A DNA stretch of 64,000 bases. Source: Thunnus maccoyii (lineage: Eukaryota > Chordata > Actinopteri > Scombriformes > Scombridae). Of this stretch, positions 1-11,499 are shown one piece after another. Both the position numbers and the translations under genes were made by a program. The stretch lies in NCBI RefSeq assembly GCF_910596095.1, contig NC_056544.1, positions 4,557,655 through 4,621,654 on the forward strand. Reading direction: 5' to 3'. The first letter of the stretch is position 1. Every line of letters starts with the position of its first letter. The notes beneath the pieces are model-generated. The model searched no databases. It saw only the letters and a program-made list of their open reading frames with translations, and had not been told where the DNA came from.

Positions 1-299
1 CTTAGTACACATATTGAATTGTGAAAGCTTAAATACAGTCAACCTTCCTCTTTCAATTAAAGATGTCAAATACCTATTCCACTCCCATCCATAGTGGTGG
101 TGAATGAAAGTGGCCAGTATTAACTTAGTAGATGTCCTCACCATGTTTTCCTGATGTGCACTACTACAAGCGTTGCTGCCTTATCGTCAGTCATTTAAAA
201 TGTAAATTATCTTACCAAACAGACTTTTCACAATTCACTCAGTTCTTCTGATAAATTTGGCATTATGTTTCACACAGCAGAACTGACTTAATGAAATGA

Positions 300-830
300 C
301 ACGTTATAAAAATTGTGTGGAGGTGTTTCACAATGTCAAACAGTACATCTTTTGCCTTCAGGTCTTTTGCTTTCTTAGTGTTGCTGGCTCATGACTGTAG
401 GTTTTGGAATTTCTGTGTCTGTCTTTCATTGCTTTTGGCGTGTTGAGATAGTTGTGCCCTCTCAATAAAAATCAGTTACTTCTTCGAATATTGCACTGGG
501 CAGATGTGATTTCAATTTCTGGAGTAAGCAGTCAGCCTCTCTATTCAAAGCTTCAATAGTGAAATCGACCTGGCTCACTCTTTCATTCAGTAGCTGGTTG
601 TGCACCTTCTCTAGGATCATTCCAGCTCTGTGGCCTTTCACCATAGAAAAAAAGACGTAGGCTGTTTGGTATGAGTCTGTGTTGTGTCGGCATCTCAGGT
701 TAAACCGTAGGTGGTTTCTGGTTATCCAAGGAGGGCTGAATCAAGGGCAACTGGATTTGGCTGCAGATACTGGAAGATGTTTCACTTCTCATCCAAGGGG
801 CTTCTTCAGTTCTAACTGACTGGCGGAGTG
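300..830 (-). mobile_element. Retroelement ORF fragment (possibly Penelope-like), degenerate
   Basis: On the minus strand 644 to 462 encodes about 60 residues with a coiled-coil look (LNREADCLLQKLKSHLPSA). After a one-base shift the coding character continues down to about 380, with a run rich in Lys and Gln. Upstream, 700-820 carries a segment whose plus strand reads ggaagatgtttcacttctca, which I recall as a very common dispersed teleost repeat. The combination suggests the N-terminal part of a decayed retroelement. The Penelope-like assignment is from memory of similar fish sequences and is weak. A generic LINE ORF1 is the main alternative. It carries a frameshift and stops, so it is inactive. 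Confidence 0.33.
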
Positions 831-841
831 AATTGCTTTCT

Positions 842-1500
842 AAAAAAAATGTTATTTTAAAAAAGAATAAATTCAGAACAGGATTAGTTGGGATTAATTG
901 ATTTGTATATTAAATATAACTACATTTTGTTTCTAGAGCAGCAACAACAAAGTCACTACATAAACTCAATAATATCTCACTGGAAACAAATGTGTCAATA
1001 AAATAAAAAATATTCCTCACATCAAAATACTGTGTGAAGTTTAGAGAGAATGAAATATCAGTATCAGTCTTTCCTGCTGTCCTCTGTCCTCCTCCCTCTG
1101 CTGCTGATGTGATTCACTACCTGCAGGTACTGGTAGACTGGTTTATCTCAGCCAGTAGCTAAGTTTACAAGATTTTGCCACATTTTAAGATTAGTGGCAA
1201 ACTCAGATAAACAGTTAGACTACATATAGACAGCTTTCATGTTATTAACTTAACCAGCTTGCTGTGGTTGTGTAAAACATACCGGTGGTGGATGAGAGAC
1301 TGCAGGCAAAGCAGATGAAAATATTGCTTTTCTACATGTTTATGCTTGTTGAATGGGTGATTTGATAAATTACTCTTATTGACTTTTTAGTTGTGAAGCT
1401 TTTATTGCAATTACAGTAACAAGAGTCAAGTTGTCATCAACTAAAGTAAAATGTTATCTTCACTTCACCTGGTTCACTGTCTCCACTCTCTCCTCCTCCT

Positions 1501-1540
<40 letters not shown>

Positions 1541-1868
1541 CTGAGCCCTGCCCTCCATCAAACCAACACAGAGGGAAAATATCCTGTGTTCTTATAATTT
1601 AACAACTGTTTTTCATAATTAGCTGAGATGCAAGCCGCCAATTAAAGCTGGGCGAGCTGCATGAAGCTTGCGAGCCCTGCAATGAAGAACACTAGATCTA
1701 TGGTGGAACATGTTTAAGTGTTTTGATTTTGTCACTTCTGTTCTCTTTTCCAAAACAGTGGTGAGCCTCCGCTTGAAGAGGCGACTTTTTGACCAGGTCA
1801 TGCTAGTCAGGCGTATGGAAGAGGAGAAATTAATAATCATGAAGGAGATAACCCAGCATTGCCAATAT
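842..1868. other. Intergenic, no gene recognised
   Basis: AT-rich sequence with no credible ORF and no splice-bordered exon. The only structured element is the compound TG/AG microsatellite at 1501-1540. Confidence 0.5.
1501..1540. repeat. Compound (TG)n(AG)n microsatellite
   Basis: About twelve TG units run straight into about eight AG units without interruption. It is likely to be length-polymorphic. Confidence 0.95.
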
Positions 1869-2549
1869 TGTCAGGGTGTAGCAGGGATGAGTGGACCCAA
1901 ATGCAGAGAGCAGGACTGAAGAAAACGACTTTATTTCAATTGAGCATTCAAGCAAAAGCTGACGGGACAGGCATACCTCCAAACCGAACAGACTTGACAA
2001 GACAAAAACAGGTATAACGAATGATCCAACAGAGACTGAACAGAAAACCAGGACTTAAATTGTAACTGAACTAACGAGAAGATGAGGTACAGGTGGGGAG
2101 ATGGGTGGAGAACTCAGGAGAAGGGAGTGAACAGACAGGGAGCTGATTGGCTGGGGAAACACAGGGATCAGGGCAGGGCTGATGAGGCTAACACAGGGCA
2201 GGTGTGGGGAAAACTGAGCAGGGCAGGGCTAATGAGTCCAAATGCAGAGCAGGTGTTGAGGAGGACATGAACACACAGGGGAAACACAGAACAACAGAAA
2301 ACCAAAACCCAGAAAACACAATACTCTAAATAAAACCCATACCAACCTGTCCAAGAACCACCATGAACCTAAACCCAAGAATACAACACGCTAGGCTAAA
2401 CAACAAAAGGCAATCCAAACCCACCACCCAAATATAACAAGAAAACCCATATGACCAGAAAGACTAAACAGGAATCAAACCAGGAAACCCCAAAGAACAG
2501 AAAAACACAAAGAGACCAAAAAACACACAAAGTCCAGGCAGGGCGTGAA
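1869..2549 (-). mobile_element. TGTCA-type dispersed repeat, copy 1 (possible solo LTR)
   Basis: The block opens with tgtcagggtgtagcagg, continues through ggacccaaatgcagag and an ...ctttatttcaa segment, and ends near ggcagggcgtga. Internally, 2150-2290 has repeated short modules (gggcagggct.atgag.c, acagggagctgattggctgg). The reverse complement of these modules recurs in the copies at 25490-25840 and 54739-55375, so this is one family in both orientations. Ends of the type TG...CA, an internal T-rich AATAAA-like zone in the opposite orientation, and no coding capacity would suit a solo LTR. A non-autonomous DNA transposon is not excluded. I could not find a clean target-site duplication. Confidence 0.55.
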
Positions 2550-3190
2550 AAACATTGGATAAACTGGACAACATCCTTTGTCAGACTAAAGAGGACATCA
2601 AGAACCATAGTATCTTCCACAAATATTTTTTTGTAAGGAGGGTTCATTCCCAGTGACTGACATTTTTCCAAACCCTAATTATCTGGCAAAATGTAAAAAT
2701 ATATTGATGCCACTGAGCAGTGGAATATTATGTTCTGTAATGATTGCATTTTTTCCTCAAATCTAAAAACCTTTTTTAGTCATAAATCTAGTTTTTTGGA
2801 GCCTCAGAGGTGGACATTCAAACTGCATTACATGTTACCAACTTAAGTGTTGATTAAAAGCTGCTTAATTTTCAATCTTATTTTTCTTTACTTTTTACCT
2901 GAGCTTCTCCCAGAGAACTGACAGAAGAGGGATACAGGGGGCTGCACTGCTGTCTTTTACACAAGCAGCACATTCTGCAGCAGAAACTGAGCACAGTCAC
3001 CAGCACCTGCACCCGTGTTGACACAGACTCCTCTTTTTTCATGTTGGAGGAAGACATTGTGAAGAGGAAAGTGAACAGCAGTCCAGAACTTTCAGAGGAA
3101 GAATTGTAGAGACTGTACTGTATACAAAGGTTTACATTATAGAGGACTGAATTCATGCTCAGCTGTGGGCTGATGGAGTGCTGTAGCTGT
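2550..3190. other. Intergenic, no gene recognised
   Basis: No supported exon or transposon protein. The minus-strand ORF at 2878-3156 has no recognisable domain and reads like a chance ORF. Confidence 0.4.
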
Positions 3191-3194
3191 TATC

Positions 3195-3720
3195 CATAAA
3201 AGTAGAGTAAATGGTTGCATTTTTATAGCGCCTTACAATGCTTCTGCGGCTCATTCACACCATTCATACCAACATTAATGTGTTTACGCTCACACTCACA
3301 CAGCACCTTGTACAACCATCGGGAGCAATTTGGGGTCAGTATCTTGCCCGAGTATTAGTCCGGTCCTTAAAGTCCCCCTCCACTCAAAAATGTGTTTTTC
3401 TTCCTTTTTCTTCAGTTGGATGTTTGAGCTTCACTGTGTGGAATGACATATGTGCAGAGTTTGACATTAGAAAGTTGTTTTCACATTCATCCACTGCAAG
3501 TGGAAAATTTCTCTGTGCTCATTGAAAATCAGATTTGAAGTGGTGGGCCTACGAGCATGATTTGTGAAATTACACTAGTTTGGTGGCAGTTGGTCCAATA
3601 TTCAACTTACACAAGTGTGATGTGGAAACTTGAAGCCTCCAGTGCACAAACACAGAGAATGGGCTTTACATTGAAGGAGGACAAATATTGTGTCTAGTAG
3701 TTAAACTTCTGAAATGAAAA
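3195..3720. repeat. Two adjoining dispersed teleost repeats
   Basis: 3200-3360 contains tttttatagcgccttacaa followed by ctcattcacaccattcatac and ending in cagtatcttgcccgag. I recognise this as a widespread non-coding fish repeat. 3370-3700 begins aaagtccccctccactcaaa, another motif I recall as abundant in teleosts. Family names cannot be given from sequence alone, and neither block codes for a protein. Confidence 0.45.
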
Positions 3721-3780
3721 TATTTATATATTCATAGATTCTGGATTTTTCAATGAGGGACAAGGACACACACACACACA

Positions 3781-3925
3781 ACGATGGAGTGTTTTATTGG
3801 ATGATGTGGCTCAATATTGAGTAAGGAAGACTCTATGTTTTAAGAATGATGATTTCATATTAAATAATCTCAGCCACATATTCATAGTCATATTAAACTT
3901 AAATCGAAATTTTAAAATCTATTTA
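3781..3925 (-). repeat. Local repeat block A (inverted relative to the copies at 5.5 and 6.7 kb)
   Basis: The reverse complement of this block matches 6880-6948 (shared core atgaaatcatcattctta plus the flanking ggccacatactc-type segment). It then matches 7728-7765 (attgagccatgtcattcaat versus attgagccacatcatccaat). So the same source sequence is present uninterrupted here and split by about 780 bp at 6.9-7.7 kb. It has no coding content. Confidence 0.6.
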
Positions 3926-3975
3926 CAGAATGGAATAGTAATAGTTTTAAAACAGGATACAAGACCAAAGACTTT

Positions 3976-5328
3976 GGGCCCTATCTTACGCCCGGTACAA
4001 AGCGGTGCCAAGCATGATGCAAGTGTCTTTGTTAGTTTAAGACCGACGCAGTTGTCATTTTCCGTCCAGCACCCACACTGTCTAAATAGCAAATGCACTT
4101 GTGCCCATCTGAGTGCCTGTGGGTGTGTTGGTCTTAAAGTGAGGTGTGGTCAGGCGCATTGTTGGTGCATTGCTATCTTGAGGCAGCAGAGAGCGATTGA
4201 GCTATTAACCAACAAAAACCTGGTCTGAAGTTGATGGCGCAGTGTTTCACTGTTATTTTAAGGGCACATTATCAAGACAGTAATTATGCACCTACATAGG
4301 CGGATGCACAAAATTCACTCTGCTTGTTACACACACATGGAAGCGCAGCAGCGCACAAACATGCAAAAGATGACAAATAAAAGGATTACAATGTGAACGA
4401 TTATTATTGTGTCCATCAACATAGTTTAAAAAATACATGTCATAATGCTTAGTCATAATATTTATCAGAATTAACTAATCACAGTGATAATTATTTGATC
4501 ACATTGTGGCAAAACATGTAGGTATTTAAATAGACGGACAATAACAGATCAGACACAGATCGACTTTTCCATCAATACATGATGACATGAGGAAATGAGG
4601 TGAGGTGAAAACAATGATTAAACTAAAGGAGGAAATAAATCTGCACAGCTTCTCGCTGCTGCCAGCAGCAGGAGCAGAACCTTGGAGAGCTGATCGAGTC
4701 CTGATAACTGTGTTGATGGTTCTTCACATGATAAAAATTAATGATTTAATTTTTGAACAATATTTAACAAATATTCTTTAACATTTTTGAGAGAAAAACC
4801 ATCAGGTGTCCATACTTTCAGCAATTAAAACCCTGCTGATTTGACCTATTACTCCATGTCTGAACAAAATGATTTTAAAGAAACCAAAGCTGTAATTTAA
4901 AAAATAAACCTTTTCAAAAACCAAACGAAAATAAATTCACAACAAATTAATGAACAGGACCTTAAAAGTGGTGGTCTGGGGCTGACCATGGGAGGGTCCA
5001 GGAGCAGCAGGGGCCAGTGTGCTCGTTATGGATCGTGCGCTTTCACTTTGAGATCCATGTGCATTCATAATAGCAATCTGCCAAGGTGCAAGCACACCTG
5101 GCCTTTAAAGGGAATGAGAGATGACACTCTGATTGGTTTATTGCATGTTACACCCAAAACACACCCATGATTAATTAGGAGACTATGGACAACCCCTTTC
5201 AATCATGCGCCTGTCGCATTGACCATTTTTTCCGCTGTTAAAATAGCAAAAGTGGATTTGGACACACTCTAAATACACTTACACCATGCGCTTCAGACCA
5301 TGCGTTTTAGATCGTTAAAATAAGGCCC
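3976..5328. mobile_element. DNA transposon with short terminal inverted repeats, about 1.35 kb
   Basis: The left end is GGGCCCTATCTTACGCCC. The reverse complement of the right end is GGGCCTTATTTTAACGATC. The first 13 positions agree at 11, and both subterminal regions carry related ...atgcgc/gcgcat... motifs. No transposase is visible, so it is non-autonomous. The internal part at 4510-4785 recurs at 31125-31478 inside another transposon. I recall this end sequence as a common teleost TIR. I cannot decide between PIF/Harbinger and hAT because no clean target-site duplication is seen. Confidence 0.6.
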
Positions 5329-5445
5329 TAAATGTGACAGGTGCATAAATAATTAAATTATGTAATTGTGGAGATTGAATGCAATGCACAATGTAAAGTC
5401 CAGTTTGATGAAATATATGACAGTGACAAGTGCAGGGATTAAATA

Positions 5446-5765
5446 ATGGATGTGAAATGTATGTCCAGTTTGATAACCCTGTCTTCATCCTGTTTATATG
5501 GCCATAGTGCAAGATTTGATGCAAATTTGCAAAGGCAGGTTAGGGTTAGAGAAGGGCATTGTGTTGTGGGTGGACTTGGCACTTTCCACTACTGTTTTGG
5601 GTTGTTTGCTGTGGGTGGGCTTCATTCCATCTCAGCTTGCTGCCAGATGGCTGCAATCACAAATCCAAACGCTACTATCTCTGTTAACAAAAGGTATTTT
5701 ATAGCCTGTGATTGTAAAATGGGAAGTTACTCATTTAATTTCATGTTTCCAAGAATATGTGGCTT
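5446..5765 (+). repeat. Local direct repeat block B, copy 1
   Basis: A ~300-bp segment matching 6630-6915 in the same orientation, sharing stretches such as gcaggttagggttagagaag, gggcattgtgttgtgggygg and tttatagcctgtgattgtaa. Divergence is moderate with several small indels, so this is not a very recent duplication. The ORF running through it is not conserved between copies, so I do not regard it as coding. Confidence 0.75.
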
Positions 5766-6461
5766 TATGCTTGTATGCTTGTATTGGCTTATCAGCTTCT
5801 ATATCTGATTCTGATTGAATGGGCTATGTCATGCTGACATATAATACCCCAAAACCAAGAATCAAAGAGATACAAAAAATCTCCAGGGTTGTGTAAATAG
5901 TAGTCTATGCATTCTGTCAGAGGCCGATTGGATATTCTTATATGCCTAGGCATTTTTGCAGCCTGGCTTCTTCCCTAACAATAATAAAAGTGATCAAATG
6001 CCTGTGGCATTTTGTTGACAAGTGGCCATGGTACAGGCAAAGCAGGATATAAAGTCCATAATAATAAATAATAAAAGTAAGGTTCATGCACAAATCATTC
6101 AGTCATACTGTTTGCTTTTGTTTATTTGCACACAATTATCAGTTACACCAAGAGATAAGGTCCTCAGCCAATAAAGTAATGGCGGCTAAATAAGTTGTTT
6201 GCAATTTGTTGTTTATAGCCTGTGTGCTCTGAGGTCATCTGAGCCAGAGGGTCAAAGGGGCTTCCAAGCATGCAGTATCCTGACATAACCAGAAAAGGTT
6301 AGTTATTGTGTGCATATTGCATACTAAACATTATTATTGTCGTTATTTTAATTGGCAATTATTATTATTTCTATGTGAAAGCAATTTGATTAAGGATTTT
6401 GCTTAAGAAATGCCATTGTACAACAAAAAAAAATCTCCAAATGAGGCCCTGGATGTATTAC

Positions 6462-6532
<71 letters not shown>
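6462..6532 (+). repeat. (GATA)n microsatellite
   Basis: About 17 uninterrupted GATA units. A minus-strand ORF through it is just the repeat read as a Ser-Ile-Tyr-Leu peptide. Confidence 0.97.
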
Positions 6533-6533
<1 letters not shown>

Positions 6534-6629
6534 GGCATTCATTGAAATACTTTACATAAGCAGCAGGACCTCTCCTGTCTGAGTCCTTTGTGTCCTGAGA
6601 CACAAAACATAAATTTCACAATAGGCCAA

Positions 6630-6948
6630 CTAAATGTCTTCATCCCATTTATGTGGCCATGGTGCAACATTTGATGCAAATGCAGGTTAGGGTTAGAGAA
6701 GGGCATTGTGTTGTGGGCGGACTTGGCACATTCCACTAGTCTTTTTCATTGTCTGCCGTGGGTGGGCTTCATTCCATTTCAAATTGCCGCTGGTCGGCAG
6801 TCACAACTATCTGAATCCAAACACCATTATCTCTGTTAACAACAGGCGTTTTATAGCCTGTGATTGTAAAACGTGAGGTTGCTCATTTAATTTTATATTT
6901 CCAAGAGTATGTGGCCGAAGATATTTAATATGAAATCATCATTCTTAA
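6630..6948 (+). repeat. Local direct repeat block B, copy 2
   Basis: The second copy of the block at 5446-5765. It continues rightwards into the sequence that also matches block A inverted (to about 6948). The partner segment then resumes at about 7728, so roughly 780 bp including the tandem unit at 7146-7570 appears to be inserted. Confidence 0.7.
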
Positions 6949-7145
6949 TGTCGGCATTGTAGTTGTCCACCACAATGGCGTCTACTAAAGAGTATACGCA
7001 TTCAAATTAATATGTCGGTGTTGTGGTTGTCTGCCAGAAACATCAGGACAGCCAGACACTGGCTAAATTGACCTTTTTTCAGTTTTAAGCCACACTTTTA
7101 CAATAAACTTTCTAGGTCTTGGTCATTTTAAACTATATCTTTTAA

Positions 7146-7570
7146 CTGGATGAAGGATTTTAGAAACAAGCTGAGCAAATGTTAGTGGCAACTTGGCTCA
7201 CACAGAGCCCATCCCGGATTTTTTAATGTGAAACTGCTTTATTCAGTATTTTTACTGGTTGTAATCCCTGTGTATGTTTGTTTTGGAGAGGAGGAGACCT
7301 CTGAGGATAATTCGGCTCCTGGTAAAAACCTTCTAAATGTCTGGATCTTAAGTTGTCAGAGAAACAAGCTTAGCAAACGTTACGAGCAGCTCCCTCTGGA
7401 CGTCCTGTGTCCTCTGTACAGCGTCAGAGAAACACTGATTTTTAAAATGAAACTGCTTTATTCACTGTTTTTACCTGTTTTAATCACCAGGTCTGTTTGT
7501 TTTGGAGACGAGGAGGCCTCTGTGGATAATTTGGCTCCCAGTAAAAACCTCCTGAATGATGCACACTGTA
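7146..7570 (+). repeat. Tandem duplication of a ~200-bp unit with a signal-peptide-like ORF
   Basis: Unit 1 (7146-7341) and unit 2 (7342-7570) align from ctggat...agaaacaagct through to the aaaaacctyctraatg end. Unit 2 is about 24 bases longer in the middle. Each has an open segment that starts with a short basic and hydrophobic stretch. Unit 2 reads MKLLYSLFLPVLIT, with Cys then an acidic run (GDEEASVDN). Unit 1 reads KLLYSVFLLVVIPVYVCFG then EEETSEDN, but its first codon is GTG. This is what a secreted-peptide leader exon looks like, but no mature domain follows and the family is not recognised. The two units are fused in a single 124-codon ORF. It could equally be a chance ORF in a duplicated repeat. 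Confidence 0.5.
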
Positions 7571-7770
7571 GGAATCCTAACCAGGAGAAGCTGGTTGTTT
7601 AACAATGAAAACACCCACGCTACTTCACAACATCATCACGCTCCGTCTTTTGTTATTGTTTTTATTGAGAAACCCCTAGCAACAGAAATTACATATTGTG
7701 CATTTAAAACATCAAGTCTCCCTCAATTAATATTGAGCCATGTCATTCAATAAAGCACTCCAATGTTCAA

Positions 7771-8088
7771 AATCTTAATGTACAAAATCTTAAACAATTT
7801 GAAATAAATTACAGTTTTGTAATGTATTGCAAAGCAGACTGGCTTTATCTCCATAGCAACAGTGACTGAGGATCATGGGTAGTGTAGCCTTCCACTATCC
7901 AAAACTGAGAAAAGGAACTCGATGTCTCAGAATCTAAGAAGAAATAATTAAAACTGATAGTCACAACATTAATCTATCATACTATTGAGTTATCAAAGAC
8001 ACTCTCGAGTTTTTGTGTTGAGAAATGTTGAGTATATCATCAAAAGAAAACCTTAATATGGGAATTGACAGTGAGGAAATACTTCTAG
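7771..8088. other. Intergenic, nothing recognised
   Basis: AT-rich. Apart from a half X-box-like ccatagcaac at about 7850 there is no structure I can support. Confidence 0.4.
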
Positions 8089-8420
8089 ATGGCGGGTCCT
8101 GGGTTCTCCCATGGGACTGATACTCATGCCTTGATTCCACTGGGCACGGCTGTGTCACATTCGGGCTGCGATTCGGTTTTGTTCCATCCTCCGGACAGCG
8201 TCATACCCCACCAGGAGTGTTCCAGAAGCGGAGCATTTTGCTCCAGCAGTGCCAGAGAGGAGAGAGCCACCCCTCTACCTGGACAGAAAGCCAGGGACTG
8301 GGGCAGTCATGGCAGCAGTGGTGTTATAAAATGTTGTGATTTTCCACTTCCAAGATGAACCTCTCCTTGTCCATGGTGACGAATATTCTCTGACCAGTTG
8401 ACTTCTGGCCTGGTGCCAGC
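8089..8420. repeat. GC-richer dispersed-repeat-like block
   Basis: Compositionally distinct from its AT-rich surroundings. It contains attccactgggcacggctgt and ccccaccaggagtgttccag, which resemble a dispersed fish repeat I have seen in other contexts. The plus ORF of 89 codons has no recognisable domain and probably reflects the composition. Confidence 0.3.
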
Positions 8421-9800
8421 GGTTATAATGTAATGTTGATGTAGTGATGTGATATATGATCTGGAATCTGCACAGAGTGTTTTAATTTGAAAACATCAAC
8501 CAGTTATTACTACAGTAATAATAATAATAATAATACAGTAACAGTGTGGAGAAACCATTTCTGCTGTAAGAAATGATGTGAAAATGGTCCAGAAAAGGAT
8601 AGTTTTACATCCAAATTGCATCAGTAAATAATTTTATCTCTCTTGTTTTTAAGATGATTTTTAGACTAATGTATATAACACTCAGTAAAATGTCCTGTGG
8701 TAAAAATTATGGAAGTTTTATGTGGCTTTATCTGAGTTCGCAAGCAGTAAAAACAACACTAATTTTTTTTTTTTAATGAAAGCGCACCTGTTTAAGAGAC
8801 AAATTGTAAGCAATCATACAAATCAAGTGTATATGAAGGAACACAGCCAGTGACAGGTATATGTTATTTCAACAAGTTTTATTTTATATCTATCCAGTCT
8901 CCTAAAATACAGAAAATTGAGGCTATGCACTTTATAAAGCAGTTACATAAAAGAATAAAACAGAACTTATGAACATTCTTGTCAAAAAATACATTAAAGG
9001 CATGAATCTGACATTAAAAATCAGTTATAAAAACCCCCAAACAAAAATCTGCATTTAAACAATTCTGACTGACTCTGAAAGGCACAATCTCAAGTCAGTC
9101 TCTGTAACTGTCATATAACACACTGATAATATCAATACAACACAATATCAAACAATACATTAGCACACAACTATTTTCGGTATGGAGTTACCTTAGAATA
9201 TTTTCTTTTGACTCCCAGGATTTTTTCCACTTTGCACCACTTTATGACAGACAGAAAGGCAGCAGAAAGTATTACTGTCATATTGTTTTAAACTGTTTGG
9301 AATATATAGTACTATGCTGACACTGTACTGTTTACAATGAGACATGGAGTCTTTGGGTATGCATGCATTCTATCTTCTTTATCCTCAGAATACCCGGGTA
9401 TAATGATGGTATCAGTTGAAAAACATGATCCACATACTGTATTTTCTATATTATATACTTTATTTGTATGAGAATATGCATTCAGCAGCCTATTTTTGAA
9501 GATAGAAGACTAACTAAGAGCAACTGACTACGTTACTTATAAAAGCGTGATAAAAGCGCACTACAATATGCAAATAAAACACAATATATACAGTATCCAT
9601 AGCCAGGCAGCTAATACAGGGTATATGCAGGAATTTTAAAACCTTTTTTAATTCCCTTGCCATACATTTTAAGACCTCATAACCACTTCGAATTCTAACC
9701 AGTTATATTGGCGACACACTTTAACTAACATTTACTGTATAGCCTATTGATAGTAAGATAGCACAACTAAACAGTCTTTGTTTGTGGAGGCTAAACCTAA
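8421..9800. other. Intergenic AT-rich DNA
   Basis: No exon, transposase or LINE protein was detected on either strand. A short (AAT)n tract lies at about 8517-8535 and an oligo-T run at about 8763. On the minus strand an AATAAA sequence occurs near 8880 but has no upstream coding region. Confidence 0.45.
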
Positions 9801-10199
9801 TCAGACTATGTATCCTGTTTTGTCTTTTCCACAGGTGAACTTCTTGGCTATTTCAGAATCTGGGAAAATTGCTTGAAAAATATCTGAAATCCCATCATTG
9901 GAGTTGAGAGATTGGTGTTTCGTTGCAGTGTTGAGGCACCACAGAGCCTCAGTTGGAGTGGCGCCCATCATCACTCGGAGGTCAGCAGTGATGTTAAATG
10001 ATGAAGCAGTGGTGAGTAGGGATGGTGGTTTTGCACAGAAATGCGCAATAGAGACCTGCATTTTGCGTCCCATAGCGGTTTTGTGGCCAGCACTTAGCAT
10101 GTGGGACCAGACAGTGTTGATCACCATTGAGGCTTCACTAATTGCCTTCCGAGATACAGAACAGTAGACCTGTGTCTTATTCCAAGAGACATGCCTCAT
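9801..10199 (-). pseudogene. hAT-type transposase fragment
   Basis: The minus-strand ORF includes ...ALWCLNTATKHQSLNSNDGI... and ...IFPDSEIAKKFTCGKDKTGYI. These match the pattern I know from teleost hAT-like proteins: an ALW-x-h-K block, then fPDSxIAxxFtCGxxKtxY. That region lies between the BED finger and the catalytic core. The frame ends in a stop right after the motif, so the catalytic part is missing. It abuts a Tc1 remnant at its N-terminal side. The family call comes from motif memory. Confidence 0.6.
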
Positions 10200-11010
10200 C
10201 AGTCACTGTGGTAGTCCTGGCCAGGTCCATACAAACATGCTGGACCCCATCTGATCCAAACAAAATTATTTTGATTTCTTCTGACTGAAGTGCTTTCAAT
10301 ATTCATCAGGCTTACTTTCTTGTTCATCATTGTTCATCTTGCAGTTTTGCGCCATTTTGTGAGCAATGGTTTTCTTTTTGGACGTTGTCTGTAAAGGTTG
10401 ACTTCATACAATGTCTTTTGCACTGTCTGAGCAGTCACTGAAACGACAGTTTCCACAGATAATCCTTGTGCCAAGTCAGAAGCATTGGCCTGTTTTTCAA
10501 TGCAAGGTTGCGTAAATATCATGCCGTCATTTTTTGAGGATGGTCACTGCACCTTCTGTTATTGGTAGTATGGGTCCTCCTGTACCTCCTAACCACTACT
10601 GCAGCTGTGTTTTAGCTTCTGTTCAGTAGCCTACTGATGATCTTGTACTGATGATCTACTGATGATCTTGTACCATCTCCCATCTTTATTAAGTCTTTTT
10701 TACTTTTTCAGGCAATTCCGCACCATGTGGAGCCATGTTGCATTAGACACATCCCAGGCCAAAATTGAGAAAGTTGTGATGGCAATTAGTCTGAATTGGA
10801 AGTAGCAGGTGTAATCACTTTTGTTGCATTGAGGTTGTACTCTGAGACCTGTATTTTCAATTTACTCTATCTAACCTGTTTGTTTTTAATTACAAATTAA
10901 CAGATCAAATGCCCTACATTTCACCCTAAAAATACTACAATTATTGTAAAATGATAACAATTTTGAATCATTTACATTTTTGTGATATTGCACAGGGGTG
11001 TACTCAGTTT
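10200..11010 (-). mobile_element. Tc1/mariner remnant (transposase pieces plus one end)
   Basis: Minus-strand pieces in order: 10522-10334 encodes the paired-domain region, with VSVTAQTVQKTLYEVNLYR followed by QRPKRKPLLTKW (Tc1 consensus: sxqTvrr.LhEagLyxrrprrKPLLT). A frame-shifted stretch then contains DEY-stop-KH where DYWKH is expected. Near 10290 is SEEIKIILFGSDGVQHV, equivalent to the catalytic SDETKIxLFGSDGxxxV block, with the DDE Asp now Glu. At 10985-11010 the plus strand reads caggggtgtactcagttttg, which resembles a Tc1 inverted-repeat end. Stops and frameshifts make it dead, and the C-terminal third is replaced by the hAT-like fragment at 9801-10199. Confidence 0.72.
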
Positions 11011-11499
11011 TGTTATACAGAACACCCTAATTTTATTTAAAATCCAGTGCACTACACTGCCCAAACATTATCTGGCTGCTATGTGACTTGCTTGACAATC
11101 AGACTTTGCTGTCACTGATCAAACTGCGGTTAAGGTTGATGAAATGTTTATATTTTTGTTAATTCTCTTCCCCCAGCCCAATCATCATCACCTAATCATA
11201 CAGTAAAGTAAACTTCAGATAATACACACACCATCCACTGCACCAACACCTTGGCACGGCCTTTAGCGAAGATAGATAGACTTAAGGTAAAATGAATCAA
11301 ATTTTCTTTCAACAAATGACAATACAGGTAGGCAACATGAGAAGCATTATAAAATTGTCATACTATCAAGAAAATTTTGAAAATGTAGAAAATTTTCATG
11401 GCCAAGGATTAAAATTTACACTCAAAACCTAATTTGTGAAGTAAAGTAAAGTATTTTCTTATTAAAATGAATGGCTGAACATTGTAATATGAAGCCTTA

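Noticed and set aside
6462..6532. Possible CRISPR-like array (regular repeats)
   Set aside because: A simple tetranucleotide microsatellite with no spacers; the DNA is vertebrate.
6403..6603. ORF with repeated Ser-Ile-Tyr-Leu
   Set aside because: Translation of the (GATA)n microsatellite.
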